From NCBI GenBank assembly GCA_964429135.1, contig CAYSAU010000013.1:1-64000 (forward strand): DNA of 64,000 bases. The letters are read 5' to 3'. A program made the position numbers and the translations under genes. This DNA is from CAZSDU01 sp964429135 (GTDB lineage: Bacteria; Bacteroidota; Bacteroidia; Bacteroidales; FEN-979). The notes under the pieces are model-generated. The model had not been told where the DNA came from, searched no databases, and saw only the letters and a list, made by a program, of their open reading frames with translations. This document shows, in pieces, positions 34,955-43,186 of the stretch; within the stretch, counting starts at the first letter, position 1; every line of letters starts with the position of its first letter.

Positions 34955-36673
34955 TTATCTTGTTAAAGGAATTGCGGCCAATAAACACCTTGTATATTCC
35001 GATTTTGGATGAATAAACACTTCATCGGCTTCTCCGATTTCTTCAATTTTCCCATTTCTCATCACAATGATCCTGTCAGCCATAAAACGAACCACAGAGA
35101 GATCGTGAGAAATAAAGATATAAGTAAGGCTTAATTTTATTTTTAATTCATTTAAAAGATTTAAAACCTGTGCCTGAATAGAAACGTCCAGGGCTGAAAC
35201 AGATTCATCACAGATGATCAATCTTGGTTCTACAGCCAAAACCCTTGCAATACATATTCTCTGGCGCTGTCCACCGGATAACTCATGAGGATAACGGAAA
35301 AAATATTCCTCATTTAACCCAACCAGTCTGAGTAATTCATAGGCTTTTTCTTTTCTTCCCGATTCAGATCCGTGAAGATGATGTACCAACATGGGTTCAA
35401 TAATGGCCGACCCAATGGAGATCCTCGGATTAAGGGAAGAATAAGGATCCTGGAAAATAATCTGAAGATCCTTGCGGAGTCGTTTAAACTTTTTCAGCCC
35501 GATCTGTGTTATGTCTTCCTGGTTAAAAGAAATCCGGCCTTCGGATGGTGGGATTAATTCAAGCATTGTCCTGGCCAAGGTCGTTTTACCACTACCCGAC
35601 TCCCCAACAATTCCGAGGGTCTCACCTGGAAAAACTTTAAAACTAATCTTTTCCAATACAGAAACAGTTGAACTCCGTCCAAAAATAGCAGAAGTAGCAT
35701 GCGTAAAATTTTTTCCTAAACCTGAAACTTCTAAAATAGCCGGTTTTGAATAAATCTGACGGTGATTTTTCTCCCTTTCATCTGCAAAAACAACCTCCCT
35801 GTTTTCTTTCAACCCTCCTGAGTTAATAAAATCATCAATGGTTGGCAATCGTCGTAACCGCACATCCAAGGGTGGTCGGCAAGCCAGTAAACCCTTGGTA
35901 TATGGATGAACCGGATAAGTAAAAATTTCCTGAGTTTTTCCTGTTTCAACAATTTTTCCTTGGTACATTACCATTACCCTATCTGCAAAATTTGAAATCA
36001 GTCCCAGGTCATGTGTAATGAATAATATGCTCATTTTCCGATTTTTCTGAATCCCTGAGAGTAATTCCAGAATGGTTTTTTGTACCGTCACATCCAGTGC
36101 CGTAGTGGGTTCATCGGCAATCAGAATACGTGGATTACAAGAAATCGCCATAGCAATCATAACACGTTGCTTTTGCCCTCCCGAAAGCTGATGCGGATAA
36201 CTGGAAAATAGCTGAAGTGGTTTTGTCAAACAAACTTCTTCAAACAATTCAAGGGTTTTTTCTTTGGCCTCTTTCCTTGTCACATGCAGGTGTTCAATCA
36301 ACGCCTCAGAAACCTGATCTCCACAAGTAAATACAGGATTCAAAGAGGTCATCGGTTCCTGAAAAATCATGGAAATATGACTACCCCTGATGTTCCTCAT
36401 CTGCTCCTCAGGCAATCGTAATAAATCAATTGACAACCCCTTGTCAATTCGCAATAAGGCTTCCCCCTCCCGGATCCACCCCGGCGGACTGGGAATTAAC
36501 TGTAACAGGGAAAGAGCAGTCACGGATTTCCCCGATCCGGATTCGCCGACGATGGCAAGCGTTTCCGCTTCTTCCAGATGAAAAGACACTCCCTCAACCA
36601 CGGTCATTGACTTTGAATTGGTTAAAAAGTCAAGTGTTAAACCATGAACTTTTAGTAAAGGGATGGTGGGCAT
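34955..36673 (-). CDS. Peptide-type ABC transporter with two fused ATPase domains (DppD-DppF/YejF-like)
   Basis: From the ATG at 36673 the protein has 572 residues; a TTG at 36697 gives eight extra residues and is less likely. Each half has a Walker A (GESGSGKSV and GESGSGKTT), a signature (LSGGQKQR and LSGGQRQR), a Walker B (ILIADEPTTALD and LIICDESVSALD) and the H-loop. 'YSSLNPRISIG' and 'EPMTSLNPVF' are peptide/nickel-subfamily features, and oligopeptide-type C-terminal extensions follow each domain ('VHPYTKGLLACRP', 'KSEYTRCLLAAIP'). The permeases and binding protein are not in this window. It probably powers oligopeptide uptake. Confidence 0.93.
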   Translation of the reverse strand: MPTIPLLKVHGLTLDFLTNSKSMTVVEGVSFHLEEAETLAIVGESGSGKSVTALSLLQLIPSPPGWIREGEALLRIDKGLSIDLLRLPEEQMRNIRGSHISMIFQEPMTSLNPVFTCGDQVSEALIEHLHVTRKEAKEKTLELFEEVCLTKPLQLFSSYPHQLSGGQKQRVMIAMAISCNPRILIADEPTTALDVTVQKTILELLSGIQKNRKMSILFITHDLGLISNFADRVMVMYQGKIVETGKTQEIFTYPVHPYTKGLLACRPPLDVRLRRLPTIDDFINSGGLKENREVVFADEREKNHRQIYSKPAILEVSGLGKNFTHATSAIFGRSSTVSVLEKISFKVFPGETLGIVGESGSGKTTLARTMLELIPPSEGRISFNQEDITQIGLKKFKRLRKDLQIIFQDPYSSLNPRISIGSAIIEPMLVHHLHGSESGRKEKAYELLRLVGLNEEYFFRYPHELSGGQRQRICIARVLAVEPRLIICDESVSALDVSIQAQVLNLLNELKIKLSLTYIFISHDLSVVRFMADRIIVMRNGKIEEIGEADEVFIHPKSEYTRCLLAAIPLTR

Positions 36674-36800
36674 AGGGAAAATGTAATTTTTACCCAAACC
36701 TACAGTAATTTTTGAAATATTTTATCATTGGATATTAAAATTAATCTCTCGTTAACCTATTACCTTTCCAGCATAAGGCGATTAAGCATAAAAGTTTGCG

Positions 36801-37490
36801 ATGTTGTGGGTCCATGATTTTATTTCCCTTATCTACCCGAAAATTTGTGCAGCCTGTGGAAACAGCCTGTGGCGACATGAAAATGTTATTTGCACCGCTT
36901 GCGACTTTCATCTTCCAAGAACAAGTTATCATCTTCTTTCCGAAAATCCAGTAAGCAAACTTTTCTGGGGCAGGGCTAAAATTCACAGCGCATCAGCCTA
37001 TCTTCTTTTTCACAAAGGAAGCAGGGTGCAGCAAATGGTTCACCAGCTTAAATATAAAGGCCGAAAAGATATTGGATATTTTCTTGGAGATTTATTTGGA
37101 CAAACCTTAATTCAATCCCCGCTTTTTAACGATCTCGATCTTATTATTCCTGTACCGCTGCATCCCAGAAAGCTTATGAAGCGAGGATTTAATCAAAGTG
37201 AGGAGTTTGGTAAAGGGCTCTCATCCTCCATGAAAATCCCCATAAATAATCAGGTGTTGATCAGATCATGTAACACCGAAACACAGACAAAAAAAAACAG
37301 GTTTAAGCGATGGGAAAACGTCAACCATGTGTTTATGGTAAATAAATCACATTTACTGGCCGGGAAAAAAATATTGCTGGTCGATGATGTCATAACAACC
37401 GGTGCAACGCTGGAGGCTTGCATTAATGCCCTTGCATTAATCCCGAGAATACGCATTAGTATCGCAGCCATTGCTACGGCATTACGTTAA
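36801..37490 (+). CDS. ComF family protein with phosphoribosyltransferase fold
   Basis: The 229-residue protein has an N-terminal four-cysteine zinc element (CAACGNSLW... CTACDFHLP, about residues 13-36). A PRTase domain follows, with 'DLIIPVPLHPRKLMKRGFNQSE' and the PRPP loop ILLVDDVITTGATLEACINAL. ComF proteins are needed for DNA uptake in competent species and are widespread as PRTase-like proteins of unclear substrate elsewhere. It is divergent from the ABC gene. Its last 4 bases overlap the convergent lamin-tail protein gene. Confidence 0.93.
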   Translation: MLWVHDFISLIYPKICAACGNSLWRHENVICTACDFHLPRTSYHLLSENPVSKLFWGRAKIHSASAYLLFHKGSRVQQMVHQLKYKGRKDIGYFLGDLFGQTLIQSPLFNDLDLIIPVPLHPRKLMKRGFNQSEEFGKGLSSSMKIPINNQVLIRSCNTETQTKKNRFKRWENVNHVFMVNKSHLLAGKKILLVDDVITTGATLEACINALALIPRIRISIAAIATALR

Positions 37491-40078
37491 ACATGACCAC
37501 CCAGAACAAAAACTTTTTTGTACCGTTTGATGGTCCCTTCGGGATGAAGCATCTCCACGAAAAAAAAATAAAAACCTAAAGGAGCTTTTGTGTTTTTTTC
37601 TGTAATTCCATCCCATGAAAAAACATTTTCTGCAGCTAATAAAACATTTCTAGCCAATCGTTTAACAATGCTGCCTTTGCTGTCAAAAATGATCACATCT
37701 GCCTGAAAGCCCGCATAATCAGGTTCAAGTACAAGATGGATGCAATCATCTTTCCCATCATTGTCGGGCGAGAAGATTAAGGGAAAAACTAAGATAGAAG
37801 AAGAAAGGTTTTCGTCTGGATAGTATTGCGAATTTTGATATGCCGGACTGGCAAACCCAACCGTTTCTGAAGCCGAGTGCCAGTTAGACTGGTCCGTAGA
37901 TGGGCGATCAGGATGTATTCTTTCAAGGGAAACCCCTTCTTTTGAATTTAATAAAGGATATTGCATTTCCGAGCTGTAACTGATTTTATCTATGATTGTC
38001 CCATCGTCCTGTCTGGCTATAACAAGCATTCCTGAATTTTCGCTGAGGGTGGGAAATTTTTCAGGTTTGATCGTCTTTCTGTTAGGAGGACCCGGATACC
38101 GCTTTAATACCTCATCCGGATCAGAGGAGATTGCCACATAATCAAAGGGAAACATAAGATAACTATCTTGAACAACCGGATATCCGGCATTCATTGTGCC
38201 TTCTATTGAATCATCTTTTTTAATCATAAGTGTTTTTAAATCCAGTACTTTCCCTGAACGGTTAAACAATTCAATAAACCTATTCCCATGAGGATATGGA
38301 TTAAAAAGAATTTCATTGATAATGATATCCCTGTCTGTTATTTCATCGGGCAGGGCAATTTCAAGATGCCTTGAAGTATCCATCATATTGCCGGCGCAAT
38401 CCCTCATGATCCCGGAGGAAAAAATCTTGTAAATAATCCCTTTCTGAAAAGTGGAACAAAACTTGAGTACTACAGAATTGAACATTGGCTCTTTTGGTTT
38501 AACGTAATCAGGAATGATCCCTGATGGATTTAGGATGTAAGATTCCCTGGTCGAAAGACCGATGCTGTCCATGGATTCAGAAAAGAGCAATTGAATGGAT
38601 GTTGAATCCTTAAAGAAAGCTCTGACAAGATGAGGAATAGAAAGATCCGGTTGGGGTGCATAAACAGCATTCGCCCTGCCAGGTGTTCCACCGGAGGGAT
38701 CGGTACTTGCAATCCAGTTTTCTTGGCAACCGCATGGATTCATTGGATCAATCATTTCCAATGACCAACCACCTTCGCTTTTATAGGAGGAAGCATACCA
38801 GGAGTTTTCGTAAGCAACTGCATGAATGACCATACCTTTTTCATTTTTAATTGCAAGCATTGAACCTTCATTGGATAAACTGATGGTAGAGGTGAAAAGT
38901 GGGATGCAGTTTCCGTATAAATAAAACTTGGAAGAATCTTTGACCAGTAATAAATAGCCATAGGGGTCAATAGACAAGGGTGGAAAAACCTTTTTGGAAT
39001 TTCCAAAATGAAATGTCCATTTTTCAAGATTGATCGAAAAAGGAGTTCGATTGTACAGTTCAACGTATTCTTCCGGGGGCAAATCCACCTGCGGTATTGG
39101 ATCCGCCATGATTTCATGGATTAAAACATCATAAGCCCTTGGAAGATAATAGTTAAACGACACTATCGTATCCTTCATACTGTTCCCTGCAATATCGTTG
39201 ACTCCGCTTATCCAGATTGAATCATATGTCCCTGAAGGCAGGGGTCTTTCAAAAATAAGAAGATAACAACAAGGCAGGTCTTTTTCCTGATTAACCATCA
39301 ATGGATACTGCCCGGACAATTTCAGATAATAATGATGACTGTTTTCTGCCGATTGCTTGTCTACATTTTCATTGAATTTCACACGTAAGCTGACTGAATC
39401 TGTTGATATGCACGAAAGTATTCCTGGAGGAAGTGAATCGTGCTGGATATTTTCTACCAGAAAATCATCAAAATAAAATTTTGTTGCATTGCTGGAAGTA
39501 TATTTACAAAAAACGCCCATCCATGAAGTTTGATTATAGGAGCTTTCCAGGAATACACCATCCTTGTTGAAATTTGCTTTTCCTGTCGTATCAAGCCATG
39601 CTTCCCATAAGCCATGTTCTTCCCTTAAAATTTTAAACCGAAGTATATTGGTAGAATGTGATGCCTTATACATTCGAAAACAATAAATTACTTCTGTTAA
39701 ATGACCGCTTTGCTTAAACACTCTGATACTATCATCACTACCACCTATTTGAACAAAATATCCATTCAGGGCTTTTTCCAGGTTAGGAGAATCTGAAACC
39801 AGATAAACCCTTGCCAGATTGTTGCTAGAAGTATTGAATGAAAGTTTGACCCAAAAGTTCCATTCAGTATCGTCAATTTTTATATTTGGTGTGGACAGAT
39901 AAGACGTGTCTGGTTTTTCGGAAATCAAATGAAGCTGGGAGCTTGAATTGACCTCAAATTGATAATCATCTCCTGACCAGTTTGGGTTTTGGGTGAAATC
40001 CCCATCAGTAAAACTGTCATTAACTTGACATTGAACTGTTTCTGTGAATAAAAATAAAACAATAAGGAATTTTTTCAT
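37487..40078 (-). CDS. Large secreted protein with lamin-tail domains and gliding-type C-terminal domain
   Basis: I chose the ATG at 40078, which starts exactly at the signal peptide (MKKFLIVLFLFTETVQCQ); this gives 863 residues, and a longer frame to 40162 is not credible. Two lamin-tail domain starts are visible: 'VLIHEIMADPIPQVDLPPEEYVELYN' and 'IIINEILFNPYPHGNRFIELFN'. A Bacteroidota 'FSPDNDGKDD...DSKGSIVKRL...WDGI' CHU_C/type-B terminal domain closes it, pointing to type IX export and surface attachment. Between them are Ig-like segments ('SVSLRVKFNENVDKQSAENSHHYYL'). The ligand is unknown. It is divergent from asd. Confidence 0.85.
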   Translation of the reverse strand: MKKFLIVLFLFTETVQCQVNDSFTDGDFTQNPNWSGDDYQFEVNSSSQLHLISEKPDTSYLSTPNIKIDDTEWNFWVKLSFNTSSNNLARVYLVSDSPNLEKALNGYFVQIGGSDDSIRVFKQSGHLTEVIYCFRMYKASHSTNILRFKILREEHGLWEAWLDTTGKANFNKDGVFLESSYNQTSWMGVFCKYTSSNATKFYFDDFLVENIQHDSLPPGILSCISTDSVSLRVKFNENVDKQSAENSHHYYLKLSGQYPLMVNQEKDLPCCYLLIFERPLPSGTYDSIWISGVNDIAGNSMKDTIVSFNYYLPRAYDVLIHEIMADPIPQVDLPPEEYVELYNRTPFSINLEKWTFHFGNSKKVFPPLSIDPYGYLLLVKDSSKFYLYGNCIPLFTSTISLSNEGSMLAIKNEKGMVIHAVAYENSWYASSYKSEGGWSLEMIDPMNPCGCQENWIASTDPSGGTPGRANAVYAPQPDLSIPHLVRAFFKDSTSIQLLFSESMDSIGLSTRESYILNPSGIIPDYVKPKEPMFNSVVLKFCSTFQKGIIYKIFSSGIMRDCAGNMMDTSRHLEIALPDEITDRDIIINEILFNPYPHGNRFIELFNRSGKVLDLKTLMIKKDDSIEGTMNAGYPVVQDSYLMFPFDYVAISSDPDEVLKRYPGPPNRKTIKPEKFPTLSENSGMLVIARQDDGTIIDKISYSSEMQYPLLNSKEGVSLERIHPDRPSTDQSNWHSASETVGFASPAYQNSQYYPDENLSSSILVFPLIFSPDNDGKDDCIHLVLEPDYAGFQADVIIFDSKGSIVKRLARNVLLAAENVFSWDGITEKNTKAPLGFYFFFVEMLHPEGTIKRYKKVFVLGGHV

Positions 40079-40119
40079 GATTTTTTTACTTAATCCGGAT
40101 TTTTTCAAAAAGTAATATC

Positions 40120-40148
40120 TTGTTAATAACTTTTGTTGAATATCTTTG
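40120..40148 (+). promoter_or_regulatory. asd promoter of Bacteroidota type
   Basis: TTG (40120-40122), 18 bases, then TATCTTTG (40141-40148), close to the usual TTG-N19/21-TAnnTTTG. The predicted start near 40155 would leave a leader of about 27 bases before the ATG at 40182. Confidence 0.6.
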
Positions 40149-40181
40149 CATATAGCATTCACTGAAAACCAGGATAGGTAT

Positions 40182-41171
40182 ATGAAAATCGCTATAGTCG
40201 GAGCTTCCGGATTAGTCGGTAGGGAAATAATGCGGGTATTGGAAGAACGGAGTATTTATCCTGAATTATTCATACCCGTTGCATCTCCATCTTCTATCGG
40301 TAAAAAAATCCGTTTTTTCGACCATGAATACAATATCCTGGGCCATAAAGAGGCGATATTAATACATCCCGAACTTGCTATTTTTTCTGCTGGGGCTACT
40401 GTATCCAAAGAATGGGCCCCGAAATATGCTGAGGCCGGAATAACAGTCATTGATAATTCTTCAGCCTGGAGAATGGTAAAAGAAATACCCCTGGTTGTTC
40501 CTGAAATCAATGCCAATATTCTTGGCCGGAATGACAAAATCATTGCCAACCCGAATTGCTCTACCATTCAGCTTGTACTCGTGTTGGCTCCACTTCACAA
40601 AGCCTATGGGATCAAGCGTATAGTGGTTTCGACCTACCAGTCTGTCACCGGAACCGGCGCCAGGGCGGTACAACAACTGGAAAATGAACGTAAGGGAATT
40701 AAAGGAGAAATGGCCTACCCTCATCCCATTGATCTTAACCTTTTTCCACATGGCGGGATCTTTCTGTCCAACAGGTATACAACAGAAGAAATGAAACTCG
40801 TCGAAGAAACCCATAAAATTCTCGATGATTATACTTTTGGTATCACTGCCACGATTGTCCGAGTTCCAGTTTTAGGGGGACATTCAATGACCGTAAACAT
40901 AGAATTTTTAAAGGATTACCATATCAACGAAGCGGTGGAAATAATCCATTCCACAGAGGGAGTGATAATACAGGATGATCCTGAAAATAATATTTACCCC
41001 ATGCCCAGAAACTCCAGGGGAAAAGATGAGGTTTTTGTAGGCAGAATCCGCCGGGATGAATCTCAGGCAAATTCATTAAATCTATTCATTGTTGCCGATA
41101 ATCTTCGTAAAGGAGCAGCGACCAATGCAGTGCAGATAGCACAATATCTTATTGATCAATCATTTCTTTAA
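40182..41171 (+). CDS. asd: Aspartate-semialdehyde dehydrogenase
   Basis: Asd reduces aspartyl phosphate to aspartate semialdehyde in the lysine, threonine, methionine and diaminopimelate pathways. From the ATG at 40182 it has 329 residues. The NADP-binding start is MKIAIVGASGLVGREIMRVL. The active-site Cys126 lies in IANPNCSTIQLVLVL; 'SVTGTGARAVQQLENE' and 'VPVLGGHSMTVNIEF' (catalytic His) are conserved. An upstream extension to 40146 adds 12 unlikely residues. A good promoter lies just upstream. The hexaheme lipoprotein gene begins 67 bp after the stop. Confidence 0.96.
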   Translation: MKIAIVGASGLVGREIMRVLEERSIYPELFIPVASPSSIGKKIRFFDHEYNILGHKEAILIHPELAIFSAGATVSKEWAPKYAEAGITVIDNSSAWRMVKEIPLVVPEINANILGRNDKIIANPNCSTIQLVLVLAPLHKAYGIKRIVVSTYQSVTGTGARAVQQLENERKGIKGEMAYPHPIDLNLFPHGGIFLSNRYTTEEMKLVEETHKILDDYTFGITATIVRVPVLGGHSMTVNIEFLKDYHINEAVEIIHSTEGVIIQDDPENNIYPMPRNSRGKDEVFVGRIRRDESQANSLNLFIVADNLRKGAATNAVQIAQYLIDQSFL

Positions 41172-41238
41172 ACTGGTTATTTTTGATGGTTAAAGTTTCC
41201 ATTAAACAATTTAGGGTTAATCAAATATTAATTGCAAC

Positions 41239-42300
41239 ATGAAAAACCTGAAATATATTTTTTTAACCTCAGCAATAGCTGTTTTTCTCCTAAGTAGTTT
41301 GTTTAGCGGTTGTACTAAGGAAGGGCCACAGGGCCCGGCCGGACAGGATGGGAAAGACGCCAATACTACCTGTACTCAGTGTCATGATATGAGTGATAGT
41401 CTTGTAACCAGAATTTTCCAGTATGACGCTTCTCGCCATGCCCTTGGATCGACCACTTATACCAGCACACAATTGGCCTGTGCCCCCTGTCATTCCAGTC
41501 AGGGATTTGCCGAAGCAATCCTCACCAATGCGGATACAACCAAGTTTCCTGTTGTCAATGCCGCCCCTGTTAATTGTCGTACTTGCCATAATATCCATAC
41601 CACTTATACTTCGGCAGATTATAGTCTTAAAATTGCTTCTGCTTTTTATCCCAGATTCGATAAAACAAAAACGCTTAACCTTTCCTTTGGCGGTGGATCC
41701 GGCAATCTCTGTGCCCGCTGTCATCAGGCAGTAAAACCTAATCCATGGCTTACTGATCCTAGGGGAAATGACTCTCTAGATATTTCCAGTTCGCAATGGG
41801 GACCACACCATGGTGCCCAAGCTCTCATACTGGCAGGAATGGGGGCTTTTGAAATGGGAACTTCCTCGTTTGGAAATACTCCTCATAAAGATTTTACAAC
41901 ATGTTCCTCATGTCATCAAGGTGGACCTCAGGGTAATCTAGTGGGAGGGCATACCCTTAGGATGTCCAGCAGTATTACCAATGATAATGTTAGCGTATGT
42001 AAAGCTTGTCATGCTTCAATTGGAAATAATTTTGACCTTGGCGGAATCCAAACAGAAATCAACAATAAAATAAACGCGCTGAAAGAAAGATTAGCCGCTG
42101 CAAATATGCTGGATACCATCCCTCCTCCCAATCCCAATTATATGCTGATTAAACCCGGTAAATATTCCCAGCGCGACCTGGCTGTATTTTGGAATTTTCA
42201 GCTTGCATATACGGATCGAAGTCTGGGTGTCCATAATTATCTTTATACCCGCGACATGCTACAAGCCGGTATAGATTATATGAATCGCAGAGGGAAATAA
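41239..42300 (+). CDS. Hexaheme c-type cytochrome lipoprotein with collagen-like linker
   Basis: This is a 353-residue lipoprotein: the signal ends LFSGC (Cys25). Directly after it comes a short Gly-X-Y stretch (GPQGPAGQDGKDA, residues 29-41). Six CxxCH sites then follow at about 45, 81, 113, 158, 222 and 254, with extra histidines ('RHALG', 'HHGAQ', 'NTPHKDFTTC') able to be axial ligands. The heme-rich part resembles multiheme cytochromes of the cytochrome c554/NrfA-related class, but I do not recognise a named family. It should be exported to the periplasm or outer surface and carry electrons. The next gene starts 1 base after its stop. Confidence 0.82.
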   Translation: MKNLKYIFLTSAIAVFLLSSLFSGCTKEGPQGPAGQDGKDANTTCTQCHDMSDSLVTRIFQYDASRHALGSTTYTSTQLACAPCHSSQGFAEAILTNADTTKFPVVNAAPVNCRTCHNIHTTYTSADYSLKIASAFYPRFDKTKTLNLSFGGGSGNLCARCHQAVKPNPWLTDPRGNDSLDISSSQWGPHHGAQALILAGMGAFEMGTSSFGNTPHKDFTTCSSCHQGGPQGNLVGGHTLRMSSSITNDNVSVCKACHASIGNNFDLGGIQTEINNKINALKERLAAANMLDTIPPPNPNYMLIKPGKYSQRDLAVFWNFQLAYTDRSLGVHNYLYTRDMLQAGIDYMNRRGK

Positions 42301-42301
42301 A

Positions 42302-42763
42302 ATGGATATCATTTCTTTCTCCTCCCCCATCATGAAATCCTTAGAAAAAGGTGATTTAAAGAAAGCGAATGCGCTGATTGGTCATCCGTATTTTATTTCA
42401 GGGGTCGTTGTCAAAGGCCAGATGCTTGGAAAAAGCCTTGGCTATCCAACAGCCAACCTTAGTATCTCCGCAACAACCCCATTGTTGATTCCTCGTGGAG
42501 TATATGCGGTAAAGGTTAATTTTTCTGGTTCTTTCTTCCTCGGCATGGCCAACATAGGAACCCGACCCACCGTAAAAGGAAAAACCCTTACGGTTGAAGT
42601 TAATTTATTCCATTTTAACGGAGATTTATACGGGAAAGAATTAACCGTGAGTTTTATTCAACGCATCCGGGACGAAAAAAAATTTGACGACTTGCAATCG
42701 TTGAGCCTTGAAATTGCTCGGGATAAAAATCGCATCACTAAATTATTTGCCAGCATGGATTAG
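42302..42763 (+). CDS. Free-standing riboflavin kinase (C-terminal half of RibF)
   Basis: The 153-residue protein matches only the kinase half of bifunctional RibF: 'GKSLGYPTANLS' (PTAN, residues 49-52), 'GVYAVKV', 'GMANIGTRPT', the catalytic Glu99 in TVEVNLF, and 'IRDEKKF'. The first 30 residues ('SSPIMKSLEKGDLKKANALIG') match the linker that normally follows the FAD synthetase domain in full RibF, so the N-terminal adenylyltransferase module has been lost. It should phosphorylate riboflavin to FMN. It starts 1 base after the hexaheme cytochrome stop and overlaps the convergent gldH gene by 21 bp. A full-length ribF may exist elsewhere. Confidence 0.85.
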   Translation: MDIISFSSPIMKSLEKGDLKKANALIGHPYFISGVVVKGQMLGKSLGYPTANLSISATTPLLIPRGVYAVKVNFSGSFFLGMANIGTRPTVKGKTLTVEVNLFHFNGDLYGKELTVSFIQRIRDEKKFDDLQSLSLEIARDKNRITKLFASMD

Positions 42764-43180
42764 CCGGACTCCAATCATTGAAATTCCTCTAAGATGAAGC
42801 TGAGGCATCAGATTTTCTAGCTCAAAAATAAGATTCCCGTTTTTCGATATAAACAAATCTTTTTTAAGTGTAATCTGATTTTCTTCGCCTAAGATTATTT
42901 TTTTTATCTGGTACTCCATGATCCTTTCTTCGCCTGATGGAGTAGTCATAATCATGTTGAAGTTTAGTGATTCATGGGAGTAATCATGAGTAATTCTGGC
43001 GAAAAAAATTATATCATAAGTCTTATTGCTTTCCTTTAAAGGAATGGTAATAATAACATTGCTAAATCTTGACCATGTTTGCTTTTCAAACTGAAAAGTG
43101 TATTCTATGGGTTTTTCCCTGCGACAAGCGCTTGATATGATGAAAAGGATAAATAGAATTAAAAAAAGGAGTTTTCTCAT
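42743..43180 (-). CDS. gldH: GldH-like gliding motility lipoprotein
   Basis: The protein has 145 residues with a lipoprotein signal (FIISSAC, Cys19) and a beta-rich body. The order 'QFEKQTWSRFSNVIITIPL', 'YDIIFFARITHDYSHESL', 'TTPSGEERIMEYQIK', then 'NLMPQLHLRGISMIGVRLIHAGK' matches GldH, including the terminal 'L-GI--(I/V)G(V/I)R' block. GldH is an accessory lipoprotein of the gliding/type IX machinery in Flavobacteriia and is found in many non-gliding Bacteroidota. It lies 6 bp downstream of the large NtrY-like kinase, so both are on one transcript. Similarity is moderate, so the family call is likely rather than certain. Confidence 0.62.
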   Translation of the reverse strand: MRKLLFLILFILFIISSACRREKPIEYTFQFEKQTWSRFSNVIITIPLKESNKTYDIIFFARITHDYSHESLNFNMIMTTPSGEERIMEYQIKKIILGEENQITLKKDLFISKNGNLIFELENLMPQLHLRGISMIGVRLIHAGK

Positions 43181-43186
43181 TATTTG

